From Pseudohoeflea sp964511625 (GTDB lineage Bacteria > Pseudomonadota > Alphaproteobacteria > Rhizobiales > Rhizobiaceae): a DNA stretch of 64,000 nt. The position numbers were made by a program, and so were the translations under genes. This document shows positions 16,878 to 25,285 of the stretch, one piece after another. The stretch is taken from the NCBI GenBank assembly GCA_964511625.1, contig CAZEJG010000004.1, positions 1-64,000 on the forward strand, written 5' to 3'. The number at the start of each line of letters is the position of its first letter. The stretch's first letter is position 1. Below the pieces are notes generated by a model that was not told the origin of the DNA, made no database searches, and saw nothing but the letters and a program-made list of their open reading frames with translations.

Positions 16878-17783
16878 TTGACGACCTTGACAATGACACA
16901 GCTCGATCCGCAATCGCGCGCCGCGCGGCGGGGCATGAGCGACATATCGATCCGGAACCTGTTCATCATCCCGACGATCCTGTTCCTGATCATCTTCAAC
17001 ATCTTTCCGCTCCTGTATTCGCTGTACTACTCGTTCACCGATTTCAGGGCTTCGACAAACGCGCCGGCCAACTGGGTGGGGCTTGCCAACTACCGCGAGC
17101 TGCTCAACGACCCGTTCATCTGGACCAATTTCGCCATCACCGCGAAATACGTGATCGTCTCGGTCGCGGGCCAGGTGATCGTCGGCTTCGGCGTGGCGAT
17201 GCTGCTCAACCGCGACATTCCCTTCAAGGGACTGATCACGACGCTTCTTCTGCTGCCGATGATGCTGTCCATGGCCGTCGTCGGCCTGTTCTGGAAACTG
17301 CTCTACGATCCGTCCTTCGGCATCATCAACTATGCGCTGGGTCTCGGCCGCTTCGAGTGGCTGTCGGATCCCGACATGGCGCTTTATGCGGTTGCCATCA
17401 CCGATATCTGGATGTGGTCGCCCTTCGTGATGCTCTTGTCGCTCGCCGGCCTGTCGGCGGTGCCCAAGCATCTCTACGAGGCTGCTGCGATCGACCGTGC
17501 GGGTCCGTTCTACACCTTCTTCCGCATCACGCTGCCGCTGGTGGCGCCGATCCTGATGATCGCGATCATCTTCCGCACCATGGAGGCCTTCAAGACCTTC
17601 GACATCGCCTACATCATGACCAGCCAGCCGACCACAGAGATGATCGCCATCCGTCTCTACAAGATGGCCTTTCAGGAGTGGCAGACCGGCATGAGCTGCG
17701 CCTTCGCCTACATCGTGCTGATCATGGTGGTGGCCATCACCAACATCTACGTGAAGTACCTCAACAAAGTGAAGGAGCGCTGA
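16878..17783 (+). CDS. Sugar ABC transporter permease (MalF-type)
   Basis: An inner-membrane permease of about 301 aa with six hydrophobic segments. The cytoplasmic EAA loop that docks on the ATPase is visible as HLYEAAAIDRAGPFYTFFRITLP. The best start is a TTG at 16878: GGGAGGAG ends six bases before it. The first ATG (16893) lies 15 bases further and the ATG at 16830 is upstream of the ribosome site. It follows two hairpins after the binding-protein gene and precedes the second permease by one base. It forms the MalF-like half of the channel. Confidence 0.9.
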   Translation: MTTLTMTQLDPQSRAARRGMSDISIRNLFIIPTILFLIIFNIFPLLYSLYYSFTDFRASTNAPANWVGLANYRELLNDPFIWTNFAITAKYVIVSVAGQVIVGFGVAMLLNRDIPFKGLITTLLLLPMMLSMAVVGLFWKLLYDPSFGIINYALGLGRFEWLSDPDMALYAVAITDIWMWSPFVMLLSLAGLSAVPKHLYEAAAIDRAGPFYTFFRITLPLVAPILMIAIIFRTMEAFKTFDIAYIMTSQPTTEMIAIRLYKMAFQEWQTGMSCAFAYIVLIMVVAITNIYVKYLNKVKER

Positions 17784-17784
17784 G

Positions 17785-18744
17785 ATGGCTGCCGTCCAAA
17801 CAACCAGCGAACGCGCTCTCAACAAGGTCGCGATCGCGTCCGTGCTGATCGTGACGCTCATCTTCCTGGCACCGATCTACTGGATCGTGGCGACCTCGTT
17901 CAAGCCGAGGAATCTCGCGACCACCGTGCCGCCGACCATCGTCTTCGAACCGGAAATCTCGCCCTTCGTGAAGCTGACGCTGAGGCGCTCGCAGCTGCGC
18001 GAACAGCCGACGCCGGAAGAGTATGCTGCCGCCCCCTGGTGGGAACGGCTGATCTTCGACGGCGGCGAGAAGATCGTCCGCTCGGGGCGCGGCGAAGTCC
18101 AGCTCTCGGGCTATCCGAGCCGCTTCGTCAACTCGCTGATCATCGCGATCACCTCGACGATCCTCGCCGTCGCGATGGGCACCATCACCGCCTACGGATT
18201 CTCCCGGTTCAAGGTGCCGGGCGAGCAGGACTGGCTGTTCTTCATCCTGTCGACGCGCATGTTGCCACCCGTGGTCGTCGCGATCCCGATGTTCCTGATG
18301 TACCGGGCCGTGGGGCTGAACGATACGCATGTCGGCCTGATCATTCTCTACACCGCCTTCAACCTGTCGTTCTCGGTGTGGCTGATGAAGGGCTTCATCG
18401 ACGAGATCCCGCGGGAATACGAGGAAGCGGCGCTGGTCGACGGCTACACCCGCATGGAAGCCTTCTTCAAGGTGGTGCTGCCTGAGGCGGCCACCGGCAT
18501 CGCGGCCACGGCTGTCTTCTGCTTCATCACCGCGTGGAACGAGTATGCCTTCGCGCTGATCATGACCCGGCGCGACGCCCAGACCGCACCGCCCTTCATT
18601 CCCAGCCAGGTGGGCTCCGGCCTTCCCGACTGGACCGTGATCGCCGCGGGCACCTTCCTGTTCCTGCTGCCGGTCGCAATCTTCACATTCCTTCTGCGCA
18701 ACCATCTTCTGCGCGGCATGAGCTTCGGAGCGATCCGCAAATGA
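17785..18744 (+). CDS. Sugar ABC transporter permease (MalG-type)
   Basis: A 319-aa inner-membrane permease of the MalG/UgpE class. Membrane helix 1 is near residues 16-36, then comes a long periplasmic insertion (~40-110, rich in charged residues). Five further helices follow, with the EAA loop EYEEAALVDGYTRMEAFFKVVLPEA. The insertion of ~70 residues before helix 2 is longer than in MalG and may contact the binding protein. Its TGA overlaps the start of the next small gene (ATGA), indicating tight translational coupling. Confidence 0.92.
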   Translation: MAAVQTTSERALNKVAIASVLIVTLIFLAPIYWIVATSFKPRNLATTVPPTIVFEPEISPFVKLTLRRSQLREQPTPEEYAAAPWWERLIFDGGEKIVRSGRGEVQLSGYPSRFVNSLIIAITSTILAVAMGTITAYGFSRFKVPGEQDWLFFILSTRMLPPVVVAIPMFLMYRAVGLNDTHVGLIILYTAFNLSFSVWLMKGFIDEIPREYEEAALVDGYTRMEAFFKVVLPEAATGIAATAVFCFITAWNEYAFALIMTRRDAQTAPPFIPSQVGSGLPDWTVIAAGTFLFLLPVAIFTFLLRNHLLRGMSFGAIRK

Positions 18745-18974
18745 GTTTTCGTGAAATCAACAGCAAGTTCCTCGAACCCGCGTCGATGTGGATGATGATC
18801 TTCGGGATCGTGGCACTCTGCCAGCCGTGGATCTTCTTCCTGCACCGCTACGGTGCGACCATCATCATCATCGGCCTGATCTGCTTCCTGATCACATCCC
18901 ATATCGGGCCGAAGCCCTTCGTGGTCGAGGACGAGGTCTTTGATGTGTCCGACCATCGGGAGGGCAAGGCATGA
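18741..18974 (+). CDS. Small two-helix membrane protein of the ABC operon
   Basis: A 77-aa protein overlapping the permease stop by 4 bases and the ATPase start by 4 bases (ATGA at both ends), so it is certainly translated with the operon. Two hydrophobic segments are seen: MWMMIFGIVALCQPWIFFL and ATIIIIGLICFLITSHI. A short acidic C-terminal tail (VVEDEVFDVSDHREGK) follows. I do not recognise a named family. Its size and position between permease and ATPase genes recall the DUF2160/GlpU membrane protein of the glycerol ABC operon at 46182 in this window. It may be an accessory or assembly subunit of this transporter class (inference). Confidence 0.8.
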   Translation: MSFREINSKFLEPASMWMMIFGIVALCQPWIFFLHRYGATIIIIGLICFLITSHIGPKPFVVEDEVFDVSDHREGKA

Positions 18975-20071
18975 CGACCGAGATCCAGCTTCGCAACCTG
19001 CAGAAATGGTTCGGCTCGAACCAGGTGATCAAGGACTTCAACCTGACGATCGCCGCCCATGAGTTCATCGTCATGCTCGGCCAGTCCGGTTGCGGCAAGA
19101 CGACGACGCTGAGGGCCATCGCCGGCCTCGAATCCATCGACGACGGCGACATCCTGATCGAAGGCCAGCCGGTGCAGCACCTGAAGTGCTCGGATCGGGA
19201 CATCGCGATGGTGTTCCAGTCCTTCTCGCTCTATCCGCACATGACGGTTTACGAGAACATCGCCTTTCCGCTGCGCGCCACGCGCATGGGAAAAGCCGAC
19301 CTCGACAAGGCGGTGAAGGAAATTGCTCGTGTCCTGCAGATCTCCGACCTGCTCGACCGCAAGCCCTCGGCGCTGTCGGGCGGCGACATGCAGCGTGTGG
19401 CCATCGGCCGGGCGCTGGTGCGACAGCCCAAGGCCATGCTGATGGACGAGCCGATCGGCGCACTCGATGCCAAGCTGCGCGAGCAGATGCGCGCCGAGAT
19501 CAAGCGCCTCCACATCAAGCAGGGATCGACCACCGTCTACGTGACCCACGACCAGGTGGAGGCGATGAGCCTCGCCGACCGCATCGTGATCATGCATGAA
19601 GGCAAGCTGCAGCAGGTGGGGCCGCCGGAGGAAGTCTACCTCCATCCGGCCAACCTGTTTGTGGCCCAGTTCGTCGGCTCGCCGGTGATGAACGTCGCCG
19701 AGATCGACATCAACTCGAACGGCCAGGGTGCAGAAATCCGTCTGCAGGGGTCAGACCAGGGCTTTGCCTTCGGCGATGCGGCACTCCGTAATATCAGCAC
19801 CAGTGCGCCGGTATCGCTCGGCATCCGTCCGGAAGCCGTGATGCTCTCCCATTCGAAGGTCAACGGCCACCTCTCCGCGGTCACCACCAACATCGAACCG
19901 CTCGGATCGCACGACATCGTCGATATCCGTATCGGCGGGCAGACGCTGCGGGCCCGCACGGAAAGCGGCTTCGTCGGCGGAGAAGGTCAGGAGGTCTGGG
20001 TCGCCCTCGATCCGGAACAGGCGCATTTCTTCGACCGCGAAAGTGGTCTCTCGCTTCGGAAGGCACAGTAA
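18971..20071 (+). CDS. ABC transporter ATPase 1 (MalK/UgpC-type)
   Basis: A 366-aa ATPase with Walker A GQSGCGKTT, Q-loop FQSF, signature LSGGDMQR, Walker B MLMDEPIGALD and switch histidine VTHDQVEA, all intact. A C-terminal TOBE/OB regulatory region (~240-366) includes LGIRPEAV. It lies in the cytoplasm and energises the two permeases. The operon encodes a second full ATPase next to it, so the working form is probably a heterodimer. Both sites look catalytically competent, in contrast to GlpS/GlpT later in the window. Its stop and the next start overlap as TAATG. Confidence 0.93.
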   Translation: MTTEIQLRNLQKWFGSNQVIKDFNLTIAAHEFIVMLGQSGCGKTTTLRAIAGLESIDDGDILIEGQPVQHLKCSDRDIAMVFQSFSLYPHMTVYENIAFPLRATRMGKADLDKAVKEIARVLQISDLLDRKPSALSGGDMQRVAIGRALVRQPKAMLMDEPIGALDAKLREQMRAEIKRLHIKQGSTTVYVTHDQVEAMSLADRIVIMHEGKLQQVGPPEEVYLHPANLFVAQFVGSPVMNVAEIDINSNGQGAEIRLQGSDQGFAFGDAALRNISTSAPVSLGIRPEAVMLSHSKVNGHLSAVTTNIEPLGSHDIVDIRIGGQTLRARTESGFVGGEGQEVWVALDPEQAHFFDRESGLSLRKAQ

Positions 20072-21138
20072 TGGCAGGCATATCACTACGCGGGATCAGC
20101 AAGGTCTATGGCGGCACCCGGGCGTTGCGCGGGCTTGACCTCGAAATCGAGGACGGAGAGTTCTTCGTTCTCCTCGGCCAGACGGGCGCCGGCAAGACCA
20201 CGACGCTGCGCGTGATCGCCGGACTCGAAAAGCCGACCGAGGGCGAGGTCTATATCGACGGGCAGAACGTGGCCGACTGGAATGCCGCGGAACGCGACGT
20301 GGCGCTCGTGCTGCAGCAATACTCCCTCTATCCGCGCCTGACCGTCAGGGGAAATCTCGAATTTCCGCTGAAGTCGAAGGTGCGGAACTTCTCCCAGGAC
20401 GAGATCAACCGCCGCGTCAACAAGGCGGCCGAGACGCTGCAGATCACCAAGCTTCTCGACCGCAAGGTGGAGCGGCTTTCCGGTGGCGAGATGCAGCGTG
20501 TCTCGATCGGCCGGGCGATTGTTCGCGAGCCGCGGGTCTTCCTGATGGACGAACCGCTCTCCGCGCTCGACGCCAAGCTGCGCGAGGCTCTCCGCGTGGA
20601 GCTGAAGAAGCTGCACACGGAACTCAAGGCCACCTTCCTGTTCGTGACCCACGACCAGGTGGAGGCCATGTCGATGGGCGACAAGATCGGCGTTCTCAAC
20701 CGTGGCAAGCTCGTCCAGGTCGGCACGCCGACCGAGGTCTATCACAATCCGTGCAACACCTTCGTGGCCCGCGCCGTCGGCTCACCGCCGATGAACCTGT
20801 TCGATACAAGGATCAGCGGCGGACAGATGTCGATCGGCAGCGGCACCATTCCGGTCGGTGCCAACGGCACCGCGCTCGACGGCAGGGAACTGACGATCGG
20901 CGTGCGGCCGGAAAACATCCGGCTCGAGGGCGGCGCGCCGGTGTCCGGCCGTGTGTTCGACATCGAGGATCATGGCGTGGTCAAGATCCTGTCCATGCAG
21001 GTCGACGACGAGCGCATCTATGCGACGGTGCCGGCCAAGACCCGTGTGGCGCTCGACGAGACGGTCCAGTTCGGATGGCAACCGGAGAAGACGCTGATCT
21101 TCGACCGCAAGAGCGGAGCCAATATCGCCAACGCCTAG
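20071..21138 (+). CDS. ABC transporter ATPase 2 (MalK/UgpC-type)
   Basis: A 355-aa ATPase with Walker A GQTGAGKTT, Q-loop LQQYSLYP, signature LSGGEMQR, Walker B FLMDEPLSALD and switch histidine VTHDQVEA; the TOBE domain includes IGVRPENIRLEGG. All motifs are intact. It is the partner of ATPase 1, from which it differs enough to be an old paralogue rather than a recent duplicate. It is the last gene of the transport operon and is followed within about 20 bp by a strong intrinsic terminator. Confidence 0.93.
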   Translation: MAGISLRGISKVYGGTRALRGLDLEIEDGEFFVLLGQTGAGKTTTLRVIAGLEKPTEGEVYIDGQNVADWNAAERDVALVLQQYSLYPRLTVRGNLEFPLKSKVRNFSQDEINRRVNKAAETLQITKLLDRKVERLSGGEMQRVSIGRAIVREPRVFLMDEPLSALDAKLREALRVELKKLHTELKATFLFVTHDQVEAMSMGDKIGVLNRGKLVQVGTPTEVYHNPCNTFVARAVGSPPMNLFDTRISGGQMSIGSGTIPVGANGTALDGRELTIGVRPENIRLEGGAPVSGRVFDIEDHGVVKILSMQVDDERIYATVPAKTRVALDETVQFGWQPEKTLIFDRKSGANIANA

Positions 21139-21159
21139 TTTTCGGGGGGCGCAGAGGAG

Positions 21160-21191
21160 AGGGCGGGCAGCCGCAAGGCTTCCCGCCCTTT
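21160..21191 (+). terminator. Intrinsic terminator of the sugar ABC operon
   Basis: AGGGCGGG-c-AGCC (21160-21172) pairs with GGCT-t-CCCGCCCT (21177-21189) around a GCAA loop, followed by TTTCTGATTTTT. It ends the plus-strand operon just before the convergent dehydrogenase gene (stop at 21209). Confidence 0.85.
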
Positions 21192-21208
21192 CTGATTTTT
21201 CGGACAGA

Positions 21209-22192
21209 TCAGACCGGGAAGCGGCTCCGGTAGAGATCCCAGACTTCGGGATTGCACAGGTTCGGCGGACGCTCGCCCGAAAGGATAGCGCGGGTTTCCC
21301 GCACGACCCCCTGCCCCATGCGCAACATGCTCTCCTCGGTGATCCCGGCCATGTGCGGCGTCAGAATGACGTTGGGGATACCAAGCAAAGGATGACCGGC
21401 CGGGAGCGGCTGGGTCTCGAAGACATCGAGCGCCGCGCCGGCGATCGCGCCGGTCCGCAGCGCGTCCACGAGGGCGGCCTCATCGACCACCGGACCTCGG
21501 GCGACATTGACAAGAACGGCGTCCGATCGCATCGCGGCGAGCTCGTCGCGGCCTATCAGGCCACGGGTGCGCTCGTTCAGCGGACAGCAGAGGACGACAA
21601 CGTCGCTGGCCACGAGCATGTCACGAAGCGGGAGCGCCTGGGCGCCCTCAGGGAGCGATTGCGGATGACCCGTGACCGCAAGCACCTTCATACCGAAACC
21701 GGCCATGGCGATGGAGGCGAGCTGTCGGCCGACATTGCCCATTCCGACGATGCCCATCGTACGGCTTGAGAGTTCGCAGCCGTGATCGGAATGGGCGCGG
21801 GCTTTGGCCCAGCCGCTCTCCCGCAGATCGGCACTGACCATCGGATAACGGCGCAAGAGCGCTATCGAGGACCAGATCACATGCTCGGCCACAGTACGGG
21901 CATTGACGCCCGGGACGTTGGCGACGAGGACGCCGGCATCGGTGGCCTCCTGCATGGGGATCATGTCGAGACCGGCACCATGGCGGACCGCTGCGCGCAG
22001 CGTGCTCTCGCGGCCGAACACCTCCGGCGGGATCGGCGCACGCACGACGATAATCGAGGCACCGGCGGCACCGGCGCTGATCGCCGCGGCCGTCGGCTCA
22101 TCGGCGATGACGAGTTCGCCCATCGCCGACAGCGCTTCGGTGACTTCGGGATGCAGCGTATGGGTGGAGAAAATGCGGTGCTTGCCGGCCAT
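21209..22192 (-). CDS. D-isomer-specific 2-hydroxyacid dehydrogenase
   Basis: A 327-aa NAD(P)-dependent dehydrogenase of the D-2-hydroxyacid family (phosphoglycerate dehydrogenase/glyoxylate reductase type). The Rossmann motif GIVGMGNVGRQ is near residue 145. The catalytic Arg lies in VNVARGPVVDE, the Glu in DVFETQPL and the His in LTPHMAGITEES. The expected substrate is a 2-keto or 2-hydroxy acid, which fits a route where the neighbouring mandelate-racemase-like enzyme dehydrates a sugar acid (inference). It lies 10 bp downstream of the GntR gene and ends the four-gene minus-strand operon. Confidence 0.88.
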   Translation of the reverse strand: MAGKHRIFSTHTLHPEVTEALSAMGELVIADEPTAAAISAGAAGASIIVVRAPIPPEVFGRESTLRAAVRHGAGLDMIPMQEATDAGVLVANVPGVNARTVAEHVIWSSIALLRRYPMVSADLRESGWAKARAHSDHGCELSSRTMGIVGMGNVGRQLASIAMAGFGMKVLAVTGHPQSLPEGAQALPLRDMLVASDVVVLCCPLNERTRGLIGRDELAAMRSDAVLVNVARGPVVDEAALVDALRTGAIAGAALDVFETQPLPAGHPLLGIPNVILTPHMAGITEESMLRMGQGVVRETRAILSGERPPNLCNPEVWDLYRSRFPV

Positions 22193-22202
22193 CGAGAGAC
22201 GC

Positions 22203-22934
22203 CTAGGCGTGGCCGGGTTCGGCGACGGGCGCTTCGGCGGCCTGCTCGCGGGTCCCGTCGAGGATTTCCGTCCAGTAGCTCATCGCACGACCCAGATGGG
22301 TGTTCATCAGGGCCTGGGCGAGGATGGCGTCACGGCGGTAGAGCGCATCGAAGATCTGCTGATGCTCGGCATGCGATTTGATCGACCGGTCGATGTGGCT
22401 GAAATAGAGCGGCATACGCTGGAAGCTCGCCGCGTAGAAGCTCGAGCAAATCTTGTGGAACATCTCGTTCTGCGTGGCGCGCACGATCTCGAGATGGAAC
22501 TCGCCGTCGAGCTGCTGCAGGCCGAGCCCGTCTGTGATCTGCTTTTCGGAACGGTCTAGAATATCGCGCAGCCGTTCGAAATTGGCTTCCGTCGCCCGGT
22601 TGGCGGCGAGTTCGGCCGCCTTGATCTCGTGGATCTTGCGCAATTCGACCGCCTGGAAGATCTGCCGCGCGTCGAGCTGGACGCCGGCACGCGCCAACAG
22701 CGCCATGCTGTCGAGACCGGCTGAATCCAGCGTCAGGTAGATGCCCGACTTGGCGCGCCGCTCGATGATCTGCATGGCTTCGAGGATCGCCAGCCCTTCG
22801 CGCACCTGCCCCCGGCTGACGGAGAAATACTCCGCCAGTTCCCGTTCTGACGGGGCCTTGTCGCCGTTGACCTTCGCCACATCGACGATGTGGGATACGA
22901 GGGACGGCAGGAATTCGATTTCACTGGTGCTCAT
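22203..22934 (-). CDS. GntR-family regulator, FadR (FCD) subfamily
   Basis: A 243-aa regulator with an N-terminal winged helix (~12-75: KAPSERELAEYFSVSRGQVR, then EGLAILEAMQIIERR) and an all-helical FCD ligand domain (~95-230). The FCD metal/ligand residues are suggested by LDGEFHLEIVRATQNEMFH and SHAEHQQIFDAL. The frame is open to 23723, but that part is the shadow of the neighbouring gene. The ATG at 22934 overlaps the TGA of the mandelate-racemase-like gene (ATGA). FadR-type proteins bind TGGTnnnACCA. Sites of that form lie in front of this operon, its divergent neighbour and the ABC operon, making this the likely local repressor released by a pathway intermediate. Confidence 0.9.
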   Translation of the reverse strand: MSTSEIEFLPSLVSHIVDVAKVNGDKAPSERELAEYFSVSRGQVREGLAILEAMQIIERRAKSGIYLTLDSAGLDSMALLARAGVQLDARQIFQAVELRKIHEIKAAELAANRATEANFERLRDILDRSEKQITDGLGLQQLDGEFHLEIVRATQNEMFHKICSSFYAASFQRMPLYFSHIDRSIKSHAEHQQIFDALYRRDAILAQALMNTHLGRAMSYWTEILDGTREQAAEAPVAEPGHA

Positions 22935-24100
22935 ATGGCTTTCGCGAACTTCTTCAGGGCTGTCTCGTTCATGGTGAAGCCGAGACCCGGGCCTTCGGGG
23001 ATCTGGATCATACCGTCCCGCACTTCGACCTTCTCCTCGATTATATCGTGTATCATCGGGTTGGCGCCCAGTGAAAATTCGACCGTGAAGCTGGCCGGGG
23101 ATGCAGCGCAGACATGGAGCCCGGCAAAGAAGCACGGCGCTCCCGCCCAGAGATGGGGCGCCAGACGCAGATTGAAAGCGGATGCGATCGTTCCGATCCG
23201 CATGGCTTCGGTGATACCGCCGCAGAAGGCCGGATCGGGCTGGAATATATCGGCGGCACGCCGAACCGCCAGATCGCGGAAGGCGAAGCGCGTCGCCTCG
23301 CTCTCCCCGGTTGCGATGGGTATGGGGATGGAGGCCCGCACTTCGGCGATGCCGATCTTGTCGTCGGCGATGATCGGCTCCTCGAACCAGGCCAGATCGC
23401 AATCGGCGACCATCTGCGCGAAACGGCGCGCGCCGGAAACCGTATAGGTGCCATGGGCGTCGACCGCCAGTTCGACATCCGGTCCGAGCGCCTTGCGCGC
23501 GGCCCGCACCCGCGCGGCGGAGGCATGCGGCGAGGGGTCCATAGCGCCGACGCGCATCTTCACCGCGCCGAAGCCGCCGGCGGAGATATAGGATTGCAGC
23601 TGTTCGCCAATATGATCGGCATCCGCCCAGCCGCCTGAAGCATAAGCCGGCAACCGGTCGGCCTTCCGGCCGCCGAGAAGCTTCCAGACGGGTTTGCCGT
23701 CGGCCTTGCCGAGAATGTCCCACAAGGCGATGTCGATGGCGCTGATCGCGGACACCGTCAGTCCGCGCCGGGCCATTTCAGGCATGGCGTGACCGGAGCG
23801 CGAGGCCTTTCCGGCCCGCACGCCGTTATAGAGATCTTCCCAGATGAAGGTGATGTCGGCCGGATCGCGCCCGACGAGGCGCGGCCCGAAATCCTCGTTG
23901 ATCAGCCGGACGAGCGTGCCGTAGTTTCCGGAGCTGCCGGCAGCGTTCTTGCCCTCCCCCCAGCCGACAAGACCGTCGTCGGTCTCGATACGGATGATCG
24001 CGGCATCGAACGTCCTGAGTGTCCCGAAATCGCTGGTATGCTGTCGCGCCTCTTCGATCGGGATCTGGATCCACCAGGCGGTGACGTTCTTTATTTTCAT
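22931..24100 (-). CDS. Mandelate racemase/muconate lactonizing enzyme-family protein (acid-sugar dehydratase-like)
   Basis: A 389-aa enolase-superfamily enzyme with N-terminal capping domain (~1-125) and barrel (~140-375). Visible catalytic features: Lys in AVKMRVGAMD (K-x-R variant), metal ligands D in LAVDAHG, E in WFEEPI and E in ATGESEA, and D in IFQPDP with His in APHLWAGAP. This residue set is that of the mandelate racemase subgroup, which includes many sugar-acid dehydratases. The exact substrate cannot be read from sequence. It lies 61 bp downstream of the epimerase gene and overlaps gntR by 4 bases. Confidence 0.88.
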   Translation of the reverse strand: MKIKNVTAWWIQIPIEEARQHTSDFGTLRTFDAAIIRIETDDGLVGWGEGKNAAGSSGNYGTLVRLINEDFGPRLVGRDPADITFIWEDLYNGVRAGKASRSGHAMPEMARRGLTVSAISAIDIALWDILGKADGKPVWKLLGGRKADRLPAYASGGWADADHIGEQLQSYISAGGFGAVKMRVGAMDPSPHASAARVRAARKALGPDVELAVDAHGTYTVSGARRFAQMVADCDLAWFEEPIIADDKIGIAEVRASIPIPIATGESEATRFAFRDLAVRRAADIFQPDPAFCGGITEAMRIGTIASAFNLRLAPHLWAGAPCFFAGLHVCAASPASFTVEFSLGANPMIHDIIEEKVEVRDGMIQIPEGPGLGFTMNETALKKFAKAI

Positions 24101-24161
24101 GTCAGGGCCCTTCGAACCCCGCTGGCGAGCGAGCCCGCCCCCGGTGGATCGCCTATTCCCG

Positions 24162-25049
24162 TTATTTCATCAGAGGCAGCAGGGTTTCCGCGGTGATCCG
24201 CATCTGATCCGAGTAGAACTTCTCGGTCAGAAGGCTGGAGCCGTGGTCCTGAATGAATTTCAGCTGCTCGGGTGAAATGTCGACGGGATTGGTTTCGACC
24301 ATATCCGGGTACATGGTCGCCGGCGTCCGGTCGACGGGGGCGACGAACTCGTTGGTCAGGGCGCCGTCGTAACCGATCTCCTTGAGTGTGGAGACGATCT
24401 TCTGCCAGTCGAGCTGACCGAGACCGGCGGCGAAGCGGTTGTTGTCGGCAACATGGAAGTCGAACAGACGATCACCGGCGAGCCGGATCGCGTCATACAT
24501 GTCGGTTTCCTCGATATTGATGTGGAAGGCATCGAGGCAGACGCCGCATTCCGGGCTGACCGCATCGGCAAGCGCCAGCGCCTGGGCGCAGCGGTTGAAG
24601 AGATAGGTCTCGAAGCGGTTGAGCGGCTCGACCGCAATCTTCACGCCCTTCTTCTTGGCATGATCGAAGCACTCGCGGGTGGCGTCGACCACCCACTTCC
24701 ATTCCTCTTCCGGCGTTCCGTCCGGCACGACCTTACCGACGGTGGCCGGCACCAGCGTGATGATCTCGCCATCGAGTTCGGAGACCATGGTGATAACGGA
24801 CTTCACGTAATCGACGGAGCGGGCCCGCTGACCCTCATCCCTGGCGGCGAGATTGCGTTCGCCCAGCGTCAGCGTCACCGCGCCCCAGCAACGGATGCCG
24901 TGTTCCTTGAGAAGCGCACGGGTCTCCTTCACATCATACTGGGTGGGTTCCCCCGAGATTTCGATGCTTTCGTAACCGTATTGCTTGATCCGCTTCAGGG
25001 TGACTTCAAGCGGCTCCGCGCGCATCCAGTTATGTGTCGACAGGTGCAT
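24162..25049 (-). CDS. Sugar isomerase/epimerase, D-tagatose 3-epimerase-like TIM barrel
   Basis: A 295-aa xylose-isomerase-like TIM barrel. The four metal and catalytic residues of the ketose 3-epimerase group appear as E141 (VEPLNRFET), D173 (CLDAFHINIEETD), H199 (FDFHVADNNR) and E234 (LTNEFVAP). The spacings of 32, 26 and 35 are nearly those of D-tagatose 3-epimerase (E152, D185, H211, E246). EPLNRFET and DxFHxNIEE are hallmarks of that group. It would epimerise a free ketose or related keto-sugar in the cytoplasm. First gene of the minus-strand operon; a perfect TGGTnnnACCA operator lies 50 bp upstream. Confidence 0.85.
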   Translation of the reverse strand: MHLSTHNWMRAEPLEVTLKRIKQYGYESIEISGEPTQYDVKETRALLKEHGIRCWGAVTLTLGERNLAARDEGQRARSVDYVKSVITMVSELDGEIITLVPATVGKVVPDGTPEEEWKWVVDATRECFDHAKKKGVKIAVEPLNRFETYLFNRCAQALALADAVSPECGVCLDAFHINIEETDMYDAIRLAGDRLFDFHVADNNRFAAGLGQLDWQKIVSTLKEIGYDGALTNEFVAPVDRTPATMYPDMVETNPVDISPEQLKFIQDHGSSLLTEKFYSDQMRITAETLLPLMK

Positions 25050-25097
25050 TCATTCCTCCCTAGCGCCGGGGTTCGTTCCCCGTACTCTCACCTTAAT

Positions 25098-25110
25098 CTG
25101 GTTCTACCAG
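25098..25110. promoter_or_regulatory. GntR (FadR-type) operator (O3)
   Basis: CTGGT-tct-ACCAG is a perfect palindrome fitting TGGTnnnACCA. It lies about 50 bp upstream of the minus-strand epimerase gene, where it would cover that operon's promoter. Flanks (aat...tta) resemble those of O2 at 15225. Confidence 0.6.
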
Positions 25111-25250
25111 TTACGCGGAAATCTGGCGGGAAATCAAGCAGACATTTTAGAGAAATCTCTGGAATTTCGCGTATTAACGGATTTTGAGGGAGGCAGAGCC
25201 CAAAAATGTCCGAGCGCGCCTCGGGATTGCTCTTGCATCCGATCGTGGAT

Positions 25251-25263
25251 TTGGTATGACCAG
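25251..25263. promoter_or_regulatory. GntR (FadR-type) operator (O4)
   Basis: TTGGT-atg-ACCAG matches TGGTnnnACCA exactly in the core and lies 23 bp upstream of the GTG start at 25286, a good position to block the plus-strand operon. With O3 it brackets the 236-bp divergent intergenic region, which holds no other coding or RNA signal that I can see. Confidence 0.6.
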
Positions 25264-25285
25264 ATGAGCTGTACGGGAGGATGGC

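Noticed and set aside
15405..17861. An 818-codon frame on the minus strand opposite the sugar ABC genes
   Set aside because: Composition is of the shadow type (H/R/D/Q-rich) and it overlaps three well-supported transport genes.
22935..23723. N-terminal extension of the GntR frame
   Set aside because: It overlaps the mandelate-racemase-like gene in another frame; the ATG at 22934 with ATGA coupling gives the normal family length.
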